A DNA stretch of 64,000 nt from Hydrangea macrophylla. Lineage: Eukaryota; Streptophyta; Magnoliopsida; Cornales; Hydrangeaceae. Positions 1 through 11,194 of this stretch are shown piece by piece (positions within the stretch are counted from its first letter, which is position 1; each line of letters starts with the position of its first letter). The notes beneath the pieces are model-generated. The model had not been told where the DNA came from. It did no database searches and saw nothing but the letters and a program-made list of their open reading frames with translations. The translations under genes and the position numbers were made by a program. Where the stretch lies: the NCBI GenBank assembly GCA_033977485.1, contig CM066983.1:65086010-65150009 (forward strand), written 5' to 3'.

Positions 1-141
1 GCCTGTTATGCCTTAACCTGGTGTACCCGTCACCTTAGACACTACATGTTAGCCTTTTGCATAACCCTAATATCCTGAATAGAGCCACTCAAATACCTAT
101 TTAAAAAACCTGCTTTAACCAGTAGGATTTCCCGATGGACC

Positions 142-999
142 ATGATGCTAGCTAAGTTCGATATCAAGTACATCATTGCCAAATTAGTAAAGGGAAGGGC
201 TGTCGCTGAATACCTAGCCGATTTTGCAATAGAATCCAAAGAGAAAGGTGAGTTTCGATTCCCAGATGAAAGGGTGATGGGGATAGAGGAAAATCCATGG
301 AAAATGTATTTCGATGGAGCAGCTAACCAATTAGGCTATGGGGTCGGAATCATCCTTGTAGCACCTAATGGAACTCCTACTCCATTAGCAATCAAGCTTA
401 AGTACAACTCAACCAATAATACGACAGAATACAAAGCGTGCATAATTTTGATAAAAGCAGCATTGGCCTTAAAAGTGGAAAGGATTGATCTTTTCAGAGA
501 TTCAAACCTGATTATATCCCAAGTGTGAGGAGATTGGAGGGTAAAGCAAGAGAAGTTAAGACCTTACCACGAATGCCTTGAGAGCTTAAAGGTGCGATTT
601 AAGAGGATTTCATTTTATTACCTTTCCCGTGAGGAGAATCAGCTAGCCGACTCCCTAGAAACCCTAGCCTCAATGATACAAATCCTCTCAGGAACCATCA
701 TGGTCCCACTATCCATAGAAGTAAGAAACCAGCCTTCATTTGAGGTGATCGTAGCCATAGAGGAAGAAAGTGAAGTGCCTTGGTATGAAGATGTGTGGAT
801 TTTCATTAAAAAGGGAGAGTATCCGGAAGGAGCTTCAGAGAAGGCTAAGGCGATCCGAAGATTTTTTGCTCAATTTGTTATCTACGCGAATAAGTTGTGG
901 AATAAGTCTTACACCGGATATAACCTGGAGTGCCTATATGGAAAAGAAGCTAAGAGAATGATGGAAGAAATACACGAGGGAGTTTGTGGCCGCACATGA
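142..999 (+). pseudogene. Tat-type RNase H and linker, broken
   Basis: The open stretch 142-528 reads as an RNase H fold: KMYFDGAANQLGYGVGI carries the first acidic residue, NNTTEYKACI the second (E), and LFRDSNLIISQV the third (D), after which a TGA ends the frame at 526-528. A second open stretch, 592-999, continues as the domain linking RNase H to integrase (YLSREENQLADSLETLASM). In an intact element this would be part of one polyprotein degrading RNA during reverse transcription. The stop, and the further break near 1000, show that it cannot be made as one protein. The type with a second RNase H domain is typical of Tat/Ogre elements; that assignment is from memory of the family. Confidence 0.7.
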
Positions 1000-1043
1000 A
1001 CGCACATATGTTGGCAAAAAAGATAATCTGACAAGGGTATTAC

Positions 1044-1995
1044 TTGATGACCATAGACAAGGATTGCTGTGAATATGTTAGAAGATGCCATAATCTGATG
1101 CATAGTACCCCACCATCCCAACTCTATAGCATGACCACACCTTGGCCGTTTTTCATATGGGGAATAGATATTATTGGTGAGATAATTCCAAAGGCCTCCA
1201 ATGGGCATCGATACATAATTATGGAAATTGACTACTTCACCAAGTGGGTAGAAGCAGCATCGTATGCAACTTTGAAGGCTAAAGATATGGTGAGCTTCAT
1301 CGAGAAAAATATAATTTGTAGATATGGGGTCCCGAATGAGTTCATTTTAGACCATAGTAGTCATTTCCAAGGCGAAGTCATCTCGCTCTTAGAGAAATAC
1401 AAGATCACCCGCCACCAATCTTCCCTGTATAGACCACAAACGAATGGGGCAATGGAAGCAGCAAATAAGAATGTCAAAGCAATCATGTGGAAAATGATGA
1501 ACATGTATAAGGATTGGCATAAGAAGCTGCTGTTTGTACTGTGGGGATACCAGACCTCTATTAGAAGCTACACCATATTCGTTGGTTTATGGGATGGAGG
1601 TTGTTCTTCCGATTGAGGTGGAAATACCCTCTTTTAGGGTTTTGGCAGAGTATGAAGTGACTGAATTATAATAGATACGAGGAAGGCATGAGGATTTGAT
1701 GTTACTTGATGAGAAAAGGTTGGCCGCAATAAACCATACTCAGGGATATCAAAAGAGGATAGCTTGAGCTTTTAATAAAAAGGTTCGCCCAAGGAAGCTT
1801 GCTGAGGGTGACCTGGTCCTCAAAGAAGTTAAAGTGCCTGTTTATGACCCCAAAGGAAAATTCAAACCCAATTGGGTCTGGCCATACATCATTAAGACTC
1901 TCCTTTTTGGAGGGGTCGCCTATCTTATGGATTTAGACGGGGTTGAATTTAAACAGCCGATTAACCTCGATCGCCTCAAGAAGTATTTTTCTTGA
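1044..1995 (+). pseudogene. Tat-type integrase, frameshifted
   Basis: The core is readable at 1044-1616: WGIDIIGEI has the first catalytic D, FILDHSSHF the second D, and the E is expected in the NGAMEAANKNVK stretch, where NG.ME can be seen. The frame is lost near 1600; the rest (KRLAAINHTQGYQKRIA, FKPNWVWPYIIKT, LDRLKKYFS) is in another frame up to a stop near 1995. The enzyme would insert cDNA into the chromosome; this copy cannot make it whole. The H..H/C..C zinc part before the core is damaged. An 82-92% similar-looking second copy (estimated by eye) lies at 15880-16640. Confidence 0.72.
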
Positions 1996-2026
1996 AACCG
2001 TTCCTTTCAAAACCTCTGACGTTGAT

Positions 2027-2070
2027 GAACTACGCTTGACCTGATTCCCATTAGGGGATACGTAGGCAAC
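2027..2070 (+). other. Two-stem foldable motif, copy 1
   Basis: The bases CTACG (from 2030) and CGTAG can pair as an outer stem, and ATTCCC with GGGGAT as an inner stem closed by an ATTA loop; nine bases bulge on the 5' side. It lies about 30 bases after the integrase stop. See the finding on this motif. Confidence 0.5.
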
Positions 2071-2122
2071 CTGCCCGGTTTAGTTAATTGCCTGAGTGGC
2101 ACCTTCCTTAAAGTCTTAAATC

Positions 2123-2164
2123 GAACTACTTCGGACCTGATACCCACTCAGGGATAAGTAGGCG
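2123..2164 (+). other. Two-stem foldable motif, copy 2
   Basis: Same layout as the copy 96 bases upstream. Here the outer stem is CTACT/AGTAG instead of CTACG/CGTAG, so both sides changed together and pairing is kept. The inner stem is weaker (CCC/GGG with an ACTCA loop). Confidence 0.45.
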
Positions 2165-2372
2165 GGCCCTCGAAAGCCTTCGGTCCATGAAAAACCTAAA
2201 AAAAATCCATGTGCTAAACTAGGGGCAAACTTATGTTTGCTCGAGACCATGTCAAAGCCCCATAACCAGGGGCAAACTTCGTTTGCTATTCGAAAAACCC
2301 AGTTATTTCCCTTAACCCGTCTTTGGATCTCCAGGCTATCAAAATAAGTACTATGAAGGAACAAATGAGAAC

Positions 2373-4020
2373 TGACAAGCGGGGGTATTTGTAAAATACA
2401 ACCTCGCTAAAAGAAGAAAATACGCTGATTTAGTATACAATTCCCTTGTGTATCTGCAATTTGAATTACAATGCTAGTTTTTACACAATATGATTAATCT
2501 ATGATAAGTTGTATTGTTTTAGTAGTTATTTGTACAGATTACTATTGCTCAGTGAAGAATTGAATAAGCATGATAAAAGGAAGTGTTTGGTTTTAATGAA
2601 GATAATTCAAACATGAAAAGGAAGTCTCGAGCGATCGAAGAGGTTTCAAGCGATCGAGGTTTCGATCGATCGAGATAAGCTCAAGTGCTCGAAGATCCCA
2701 GAAGTTCAATCGATCGAGAGATGTTCGATCGATCGAACATGGCTTTTATCAGAATATACGCGCACGTAGCAGAAATGGAATTTGTAACCCTAGCTTTAAA
2801 GTGTAGTATATATATGTGTTATGTATACGTCCAGAGGAGGACCACTTGAATTTTTATCAGTTTTAAAGAGAGAGATAGGGAGTTTTTATAATTTTTTGTA
2901 GGTTTTGAAGCTTGGATAGTGCTTTTGGATTGTTTTCGATAGTTTAATACAAGTTCTTCTATTGCAGGTTCTGTTATCACAGCCTATTTACATTCCAGTT
3001 GCTTAATATTGTAGTTTAATCTGTTAGCATTAGTAGTATCATAGTAGTAGCTTTAAATCACCATTAGTTTTCATCGTTTTTATGATAAACTCACAACCAA
3101 ACGCGGCCTTAATGAACTTTTAGGTTGAAAACAAATCTGTGACACTCCAGACAATGTCTGAGTAGTCCCTAGGTTGGGAGATCACGATGAAGCAGTGATC
3201 TCCAACCTCTGCCATGCAGCAGAATAATTCCTATGTTCGATCGATTGAAGTAGTTTCGATCGATCAGACCAGATAATAGTCAAGCGATCGAAGAAGTTTC
3301 GATCGATTGGGAGATGAAGATGTTCGATCGATCGAGAGCGCGTCGATCGATCGAACCCTTTGATTCTTGAGCAGTCTTTTTGCAGTATTCCAAGACTTTC
3401 TGTTTTTGAGATTTGTTATCAAATTGTTCTAGAATGCTTAGTTTGTCAAAACTGTTTCATTACTTTAAGCCTTAAGGCATTTTTCTTCAATAACGTTTGC
3501 AAACCATTTTGAATGCTAACACCATTCAGAATGCAAGACTTAACTATTGTTTTAAACCACCTTTATGTGTTTTGGAAATAAATGTGATGATGTAGTCCTA
3601 GCCATGAACGGGCTATTGATTCTTTATCTTTAGCAAATACGGAATACTGTAGACAGACACGCTCCCTAGAGCTTTAAATGTAAACTGCATGGTAGATGGC
3701 TAGGATGTTGTGGATTCGCATGATCCCAACATTCCCTTTTATTAAGAAAAACACATTTTAAAATCTCGCTTGAATTGATTAGTTAATCAGTAGTTTAATT
3801 TAACTTAGTTGCTTTATTTTTAGTAGTTACTTCGTGGAGCTTCGTGTTCTAAAACCTTTTAAATATTGATTTCTATTTTTTTTTCTTTTAGAGATTAATC
3901 TAGGTATTTAGTTTATCACCTTCCCTGTGGGATCGACCTAGTCTTAACCAGATTACTACTTGCACGATTACCTACACTTGGGTATAGCACACAAGCGCAC
4001 ACACATTTTTAGCCGTGTCA
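2373..4020 (+). repeat. Athila-type 5' LTR
   Basis: The LTR begins TGACAAGCGGGGG and ends GCCGTGTCA, about 1648 bp, and is followed by a PBS and gag. Its ends are fixed by comparison with the reversed copy at 5622-7263 and the shorter copy at 24409-25322. It holds a CGATCG-rich array (2627-2742), a TATA-like TATATATA (2807-2814) 65 bases later, and a second CGATCG array (3237-3356). No protein-coding stretch was recognised. Confidence 0.9.
2627..2742. promoter_or_regulatory. CGATCG palindrome array in LTR U3, with TATA box downstream
   Basis: Five CGATCG-centred palindromes, two of them extended to CGATCGATCG, lie here, and TATATATA follows at 2807-2814. This is the layout of a U3 promoter. 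Regulatory function is inferred from position only. A second cluster lies inside the LTR at 3237-3356. Confidence 0.45.
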
Positions 4021-4026
4021 AGTTTT

Positions 4027-4042
4027 TGGCACCATTGCCGAG
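4027..4042 (+). other. Primer binding site, tRNA-Asp-like
   Basis: TGGCACCATTGCCGAG starts six bases after the LTR end. It is a slightly mutated form of the tRNA-Asp-type PBS (TGGCGCCGTTGCC...) known from Athila elements, and marks the LTR at 2373-4020 as a 5' LTR. Confidence 0.8.
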
Positions 4043-4152
4043 AAAAGCGACAAGCTAACGCTTAGATTACCTCAATCTATCTTTACCTCTTTCTATTTTC
4101 TTTTGTCTTTTATTCTTTAGATTAAAATCTCTTTAGGAATCTTTTCCTTTTC

Positions 4153-5616
4153 ATGTCCGATAATTCCATTGAAGGAATTTTTGGAAATCCATTCTACTTA
4201 GCCGATTCCTCTGATTCTATTAATCCCATAGCCACACCTACCAATTCAATGGCTGACAATCAAAGTGATAATGGTGAGAATGTGATCGTACCAATTGATG
4301 ATTCGCTTCATCCTTTGTGCAACCTCATGACACCCGAACACGCACCTACACCTTCTTGTATTCTCATTCCACCTCATGCTAGCGAATTTCAATTTCGCAA
4401 CGGAATGATTCAACTCCTTCCAACTTTTCATGGAATGGATAGCGAGAAGGCATATCTATATGTCAAGGACTTCGAGGATGCTTGTGAAACATTCTCAAAA
4501 AATTGCCTTGTAGATGTGACATGTCTAATGCTATTGCCTTTCACTTTGAAGGATAAAGCAAAAGTGTGGTTACTCACCTTGAAGCTTAATTCGATTTACA
4601 CCTGGCATGCGATGAACACTGCGTTCTTAAAGAAATTCTTTCCACCGCGCATGACCACTGAGCTTAAACGACAAATTAACTCTTATAAACAAAAGAGCAA
4701 TGAAACCTTCACTCAAACTTGGGAGTGTTTCAAGGATTTGCTTCTCTCATGCCCACATCACGGGTATAAGAAATGGCGAACCATAAGCTACTTTTACGAA
4801 GGGTTAAATGGTGAAACTAAAAAGCTAGTTGAAACCATGAGTTCAGGACCATTTCTTCACAAAAACACCGAAGAAGCAGAAGCTCACTTCGAGTGGTTAG
4901 CTGAACATGCTCATGAATGGTCCAATTCATAAGATGTCCCACGCTCACAGATATCCTGTGTAGAGGAGAAGAGTCTATACCAATTAAAAAGTGAGGATCA
5001 TCTAATGAGCAAATATGAAGAACTAGTTACGAAGGTAGAAGAGTTGGCAATGAAAGGAGAGAGTTCTAAGCATGTTTTACCTGAAGAAACATGCGGCACA
5101 TGCAACATGTTGGGACACACCAATCAATATTGTCCCAATGTGCCGTACTTCCAAGAACAACCGCCCATGGAAATGAATGCCATGCAAGGGTATAGGGGGG
5201 TGGGGAATTCCTATAATAATAACAACGTTCAGAATAGCAATCGATGGAATCACCCCGGGTTTGATTGGAAAAATGATGCTGGGACCCAAAACCAATACCA
5301 ACAACAATAGCCCTACAATAACAATAATCACTATCAAGGGCAATACAATCGGCAGCCCCAGCCATTCAATCAAATAGATCACACAATTACATCCAAGCTC
5401 AATCCTCTAATAATTAGTAATCAAATGTTTACGTGACACCTCATAAAAAGGTGCAAGATGAAGATCCACTCTCTAATGCAAATTTGACACAACAGTTAAT
5501 TCAAATGATGAGTAAAATGTCCGCAACATTAGAGAGAATGGATGCACAACAAGAGGGACCGAGTGGAACATTTCCTGCTCAACCACTTCAAAACCCTAAG
5601 GGATTTAACAATGGTC
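4153..5616 (+). pseudogene. Athila gag, interrupted
   Basis: The first open part, 4153-4932 (259 aa), starts MSDNSIEGIFGNPFYLAD and holds the capsid-type gag domain (LLPTFHGMDSEKAYLYVKDF, ...LLPFTLKDKAKVWLLTL, ...YEGLNGETKKLVETM). After stops, 5005-5310 in another open stretch has a zinc knuckle, CGTCNMLGHTNQYCPN (C-x2-C-x4-H-x4-C). A third stretch, 5433-5624, is a glutamine-rich linker. Gag would package the RNA into particles. The frame is cut by several stops and by a reversed solo LTR inserted at 5617-5621. The start was chosen as the first ATG after the PBS that opens the recognisable domain. Confidence 0.8.
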
Positions 5617-5621
5617 CCAGT

Positions 5622-7263
5622 TGACACGAGATTTTTCTTGTGCGCTCTTGTGCAGTACCCAAGTGTAGGTAGACGTGCAAGTAATATCTGGTAAGACCAG
5701 GTCGATCCCACAGGGAAGGTGTTGACCTATCGAATTAGACTAACCTCTACAGAAAACAAAATAAAATAACTAAGTTTGAATGATGGTGCAGAACACGAAG
5801 TTCCACAAACTAAGATTACTAATGAAAGTGATTAAAATTAACTAAACAATCTAGCTAGCTATTGAAAACAATACTTAGAATTAAGGAGTTTAACTTTAAA
5901 AAGAAAGTGTTGGGATTACACGAATCCGCAGTAACCTAGCCATCTACCATGCATTTACCTTGAAGCATAATGGAGTATATTACCTACAGTTTTCCGTATT
6001 CCTCAAAAGAAATAAAGATTCTATGGCCCTTTCATGACCGGGACCATATCATCACAGTTAAATTAAAATACACAAAAGCGGTTTAATTCAATAGTTAAGA
6101 CTCGCATCCTCAATGGTGTTAGCATTGAAGATGGTTTGCAAAATGTATTGAAAGAAAATGCCTTAGGGCCTTAGTTTTAAAACTGTTTTGACAGACTGAG
6201 CATTTATTTGGGACAGAATGATAACAAGTCCTAAAACAAAAAGTCCTGGAATACTGCAGGTAACATCCTCAAGAATCCGAGAGTTCGATCGATCGACGCG
6301 CCTTCGATCGATCGAAGACCTTCATCCCTCAATCGATCGAACTAACTTCGATCGCTTGACTGTCTCTGGTTCGATCGATCGAACTGACTTCGAGCGATCG
6401 AACACAGCGATTACTCTGCTGCATGGCAGAGGCTGGAGATCACTGTTTCATCGTGATCTCCCAACCTGGGACTACTCAGACATCGTCTGGAGTGTCGAGG
6501 ATTGATTTTTAACGTAAGAAAACTTTAATACCATGTTTGGTTGTGAGTTAATCATTAAAACTATGAAATCTATGGTTTTACCAATGTTTAGCATGCAATA
6601 TCACGAGATGATTGATTAAACTACTCCTAATACGTACAGAGTATGAATGAACAGTATATAGATAACCTGGAATAGAAGATACTTGTATAAACTTCGAAGA
6701 ATCCAATCCACAATATGAGAAATCAATGAAAAACCTACAAAAACCAAACAAAACTCTCTATCTCTCCTTCTAAACTATTAAAAAATGTAAAAGTGGGCGT
6801 CCCCTGGACGTCTACAAAACACATATATATAGAAAAACCTAAAGCACTAGGGTTAAACCCGCATTCTGCTGCGCACGCAAATGTTTCTGGAAATACCCCG
6901 TTCGATCGATCGAACAGATCTCGATCGATCGAACCCTTGATCTTCAAGCGCTTCTACTCTCTTCGAGCGATCGAACCTTCGATCGATCGAACCTTCTTAG
7001 AGCGATCGAACTTCACTTTTTAGCTTTGACTTCTTTTGTTTGCATTCCAGCATTCCATTTATTCTGATATTTATCTGTTTAGTTCGCACAGCAGTGATCT
7101 GCATAAACAACAGCTAAAACAATACAACTTATCATAGATTAATCATACTGTATAAAAATTAGCCATGTAATGCAAATTACGGATAATACGGGAAGTTGTG
7201 ATCAAAACTACTACAATTCTTCCTTTTAGCGCGGTTGTATTTTACAAATACCCCCGCTTTGCA
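5622..7263 (-). mobile_element. Reversed solo LTR of the Athila family inside gag
   Basis: This 1642 bp block is the reverse complement of the LTR at 2373-4020: it starts TGACACGAG and ends CCCCCGCTTTGCA. CCAGT precedes it (5617-5621) and follows it (7264-7268), a perfect 5 bp target duplication, so it is an insertion that later lost its internal part by LTR-LTR recombination. It has both CGATCG arrays (6284-6403 and 6901-7010). No coding sequence is present. Confidence 0.92.
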
Positions 7264-7305
7264 CCAGTAATCATGAACAGGCAAAAGCTGTGACTACTAT
7301 AAGAA

Positions 7306-8175
7306 GTGGCAAGATTATATATACCCCTCTCTACTTCCGAGGAGTATGAAGAGGACGAAGTGGTAACTAAAAACAAACCGTCTACTCAAGAAGAGGAGGA
7401 AACCAATAATAATGAACCATTAGATGCACAAGATGAGGCTCCTAGAGAAGTAGAAGAAGTTGAAAGAAGGCCTGGAAAGGAAACAATAAAAGACGAATTA
7501 CCTAAATGCCCATTCCCTGCGCCTTACCCTCAAAGGCTTAAGAAACCCAAAAATGAGGCAAAGAATTAGGAGTTCTTGGAATTATTTAAGCAAGTAAAAA
7601 TAAATCTTCCACTCCTTAACGCAATCAAACAAGTGCCGGCCTATGCTAAGTACCTTAAAGACTTATGCACGGTCAAGAGGAGACAAAGTGTGAAGAAACA
7701 TGCTTATGTTGCTTGCCAAGCAAGTACAATCATCCAAAATGAATTACCTCCAAAACTCAAAGACCCCGGTACCCCAACTGTCTCGTGCCAAATTGGGAAT
7801 CAAAGGATAGACAATGAACTCCTTGATCTAGGAGCTAGTGTAAACCTACTGCCATACTCAGTTTATAAACAACTAGGGTTGGGTAAACTCAAACCTACCC
7901 GAGTTGCATTACAATTGGCAGATAGGTCAGTTAAATACCCTAGAGGAATACTAGAGGACGTTCTAGTGCAAATAGACTCCTTCGTCTTCTCGATCGATTT
8001 TGTAATCCTGGACATGGAACCTGTGCCTAATCCATGTTCACAAATCCCGGTAATATTTGGACGTCCATTCCTCAACACCATTGATGCCACAATAAAAAAT
8101 AAGAAGTGGTATTATGACCATCGTATTTGGGAATATGACTCTGAACGTAAAAATCTTTTCAAATCCCTGACCTAA
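7306..8175 (+). pseudogene. Athila gag end and protease
   Basis: After the solo LTR the polyprotein resumes with an acidic linker (7306-7569), a TAG stop at 7567-7569, and then in the same frame the protease (7576-8175). The protease motif is LLDLGASVNLLPYS with the catalytic D at about residue 84 of this stretch, and the second motif is IPVIFGRPFLNT. The DLGAS form is normal for this lineage. It would be an aspartic protease cutting the polyprotein. A TAA ends it at 8173-8175, before RT, so it is not continuous with the next domain. Confidence 0.8.
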
Positions 8176-8257
8176 AGAATAAGAGGACGAAGAAGAAGTT
8201 AACTTCATCGAAACGATCATTGAAGATGAGACCGACTTCGTTGATTATAAAGACCCT

Positions 8258-9670
8258 TTGGAGGTAGTAGTGTCACAATTTGACACTATCTACAAATTCA
8301 ACGATTCTACTCCTCTAGATGCCATTTTAAATCACACCTGCCTCATGATGGAAACGAAAGAGGAGGATACAGCTGAATGCATGTGGATAACACCATATGA
8401 ACCATTACCTCCAAAAAAGAAACTAGTCATACCTTCTAATTTTCAGTTTCCCAATTTGGAATTAAAGGAGCTTCCAATAGAGCTCAAATATGCCTTCCTA
8501 GGGAGTGAAAAGACTTACCCCGTCATAATTTCATCCACTCTTAGTCTGGAACAAGAGGAAAAATTAATCCAAATGCTGAAACAACATAAGGGAGCGTTGG
8601 GATGGACTATTGCCGATCTCAAAGGTATAAGCCCGTCCGTGTGCACCCATAAAATATATCTGGAGGAAGACGCTAAACCTTTGCGACAAATGCAAAGGCG
8701 TCTGAATCCAAATATGCAAGAAGTAGTCAAAAAAGAAGTCCTTAAACTTCTCGATGTTGGGATCATATACCCTATATCTGATAGCCCTTGGGTTAGTCTA
8801 ACCCAAGTGGTGCCCAAAAAGGCAGGTATAATAGTAATCCCAAACAAAGACGGTGAATTGGTACCAATACGTGTCCCCACCAGATGGCGGATGTGTATTG
8901 ATTACCGAAAATTGAATACTGTGACTCGGAAAGACCACTTTCCATTGCCATTCATGGATCAAATGCTAGAACTAGTGGCGGGTCATAAATATTATTGCTT
9001 TCTGGACGGATATAGTGGCTATAATCAAATTGAAATTGCTCCTGAAGATCAGGAGAAAACAACTTTCACATGTCCATTCGGTACATTCGCCTACCGTCGT
9101 ATGCCTTTCGGCTTATACAATGCACCTGCTACCTTTTAACGGTGTATATTGAGCATATTCAGTGATATGGTCGAACAAATACTCGAGGTCTTTATGGATA
9201 ATTTTTTGGTGTTCGGCCATAGTTTTGAAAATTGCTTAGATAATCTGGAACATGTGCTAGCAAGATGCGAGGACAAACACCTAGTACTAAACTGGAAAAA
9301 GTGTCACTTCATGGTGAACAAGGGAATTGTCCTCGGCCATATTATTTCTGATAAGGGCATCCAAGTTGATAAAGCAAAAATCGATATTATCTCAAACCTA
9401 CCTGTCCCCCGTATAGTTAAAGACATCCGCTCTTTTCTGGGACACGCAGGATTTTATCGTCATTTTATGCAAAATTTTAGTGCAATTTCCCGACCACTTT
9501 GTCAACTCTTAGTCAAAGACACACCTTTCGAGTGGTCGGATAATTGTCAAACATCTTTTGATGCACTAAAAGAACACCTTACCTCCGCACCAATAATACA
9601 GGCACCCGACTGGAGTTTTCCTTTTGAACTAATGTGCGATGTTAGTGACTACGCCATAGTGCAGTCCTAG
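8258..9670 (+). pseudogene. Athila reverse transcriptase, inactive
   Basis: The RT reads from KELPIELKYAFLG through WRMCIDYRKLNTVTRKDHFP, the DGYSGYNQI palm motif and FAYRRMPFGLYNAPATF, then hits TAA at 9137-9139 where a CAA codon is expected, a one-base change. It continues in frame as RCILSIFSDMVEQ. The catalytic F-x-D-D box reads FMDN: GAT at 9197-9199 is kept, but AAT at 9200-9202 replaces the second Asp. The thumb and connection follow (SFLGHAGFYRHFMQNFS, PFEWSDNCQTSFDALK). The nonsense codon and the missing Asp each predict no enzyme. Confidence 0.85.
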
Positions 9671-10005
9671 GACAAAGGAAGGATAATAAGCCCTATGTAA
9701 TCTACTATGCCAGTCGAACACTCAATGAAGCTCAAATAAATTATACGACCACTGAAAAAGAGCTACTGGCAATAGTCTTCGCTCTAGATAAATTCAGGTC
9801 ATATCTAATAGAGTCCCCAATTGTCTGTTTTACAGACCACTCGGCCCTCAAATACCTGTTATCTAAAAAGGATGCAAAGCAAAGGCTTATCCGTTGGATA
9901 CTCCTACTCCAAGAATTCGACATCACAATCAAGGATAAAAAGGAAGTAGAGAATGTGGAGGCTGACCACTTGTCTCGGTTAACATTTACTGACAACACTG
10001 AAACC
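9671..10005 (+). pseudogene. Athila RNase H
   Basis: After a frame break near 9660-9670 the RNase H reads PYVIYYASRTLNEAQINYTTTEKELLAIVFALDKF ... FTDHSALKYLL ... ADHLSRL, the standard gypsy RNase H order with E (EKELLA) and D (TDHSALKYL). The first Asp (MCDVSDYAI) is just upstream in the other frame. It would remove RNA from RNA-DNA hybrids. Broken from RT by the frameshift. (Quoted stretches are separated motifs.). Confidence 0.75.
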
Positions 10006-11194
10006 ATACCAATTAAAGATGAATTCCCAGATGAGCAACTGATAACTGTTTCCAGTTTGCCTTGGTATACGGATATAATAAATTATCTTGTTACAGGAGA
10101 AACCCCGAGTCATTGGTCAAATCAGGATAAGAAACGGTTCTTTTCGTTCGCACGTCATTTCTTTTTCGATGACCCTTACTTATTTAAGTATTGTGCTAAT
10201 CAGGTCATCAGACATTGCGTTCCAAATGAGGATATAATTGTGATTTTAGCCTCATGTCATTCTGAAGCCTGCGGTGGTCATTTTGCTTCGCAAAAGACCG
10301 CACAAAAAGTCCTACACAGCGATTTCTGCTGGCCCACTATGTTTAAGGATGCCTATTCTTTTGGAAATTGTGCCAATGCTGTCAAAAGCTTGGTACAATT
10401 TCAAAAAGGAATTCTATGCCTTTAACCCCCATTATCACAATTGAAATATTCAATTGTTGGGGCATAGACTTCATGGGTCCGTTTCCAAAATCAAACAACT
10501 GCGAATACATACTCCTAGCTGTGGAGTATGTATCAAAATGGGTAGAAGCGATACCGACAAGACGCAATGACCACAAAATGGTTATGTCTTTTCTTAAGGA
10601 ACACATTCTATGGCGTTTTGGAACCCCGAGGGCACTAATAAGTGACCAAGGCAAGCATTTCTGCAACAGGCCTCTAGTATCACTCCTCAAAAAATATGGG
10701 GTCAATCAGTTAGTTTCAACAGAAAGGATTGGGCATATAAACTAACTGATGCTCTATGGGCATACCATACTGCTTATAAGACAAACCTAGGGATGTCCCC
10801 ATATAGGTTAGTATATGGCAAAGCATGTCACCTCCCTGACGAAATTGAGCACAAAGCATATTGGGCGACACGCTCATTGAACTTCGACATTAAAAAGGGA
10901 GGTCATCTCTAAAAACTCCAGTTGGCTGAACTGGAAGAAATACATCGAGATGCATACGAAAATGCTAAATTACACAAGGAAAGAGTGAAGGCTCACCACG
11001 ATAGAACGATCTTTCAAAAATCATTCGAGCCGGGGCAGAAAGTCTTGCTGTATGACTCTCGCCTCCACCTTTTTCCAGGTAAGCTCCGATCCCGGTGGAC
11101 AGGTCCATTCCTTGTCAAATTTATTTTTCCACATGGGTCCGTCGAGCTCATAAATCCCAAGAACAAAGATTATTTCAAGGTTAACAACCAATAG
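10006..11194 (+). pseudogene. Athila integrase with internal deletion
   Basis: The zinc-binding part is at about 10230-10400 (CHSEACGGHFASQKTA; the second half CANAVKSL has lost one of the two expected Cys). The core follows in a shifted frame at 10368-10745: WGIDFMGPFPK and [12 protein letters not shown] hold the first two acidic residues. The segment that should carry the third (E) is missing: the sequence jumps from GVNQ to [15 protein letters not shown] in another frame near 10710-10740. The C-terminal part (10922-11194) has [13 protein letters not shown]. The deletion and frameshifts make it non-functional. Confidence 0.8.

Larger units (their letters stand above)
1..2372 (+). mobile_element. 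Tat/Ogre-type Ty3/gypsy remnant (RNase H to post-integrase tail)
   Basis: This is the right part of a degenerate Ty3/gypsy element. Reading rightwards it holds an RNase H piece, a linker, an integrase core and an integrase C-terminus ending near 1995, then a non-coding tail with two copies of a foldable motif (2027 and 2123). The RNase H type (FDGAANQLGYGVG) and the integrase tail (NLDRLKKYF) resemble the Tat/Ogre lineage as I know it. The tail stops abruptly at the Athila LTR that starts at 2373. The same tail, joined to the same LTR at the same base, recurs at 15880-24408. The left end lies outside the window. Confidence 0.75.

Noticed and set aside
2116..2364. 82-codon minus-strand ORF
   Set aside because: Lies in the non-coding Tat tail, over a foldable motif; no domain.
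5066..5382. Minus-strand hydrophobic ORFs of about 100 codons
   Set aside because: Antisense shadow of the Asn/Gln-rich gag linker.
6218..7023. ORFs with repeated SIDRT/FDRSN residues (also at 52296-52946)
   Set aside because: Translations of CGATCG arrays inside LTRs; no start context or domain.
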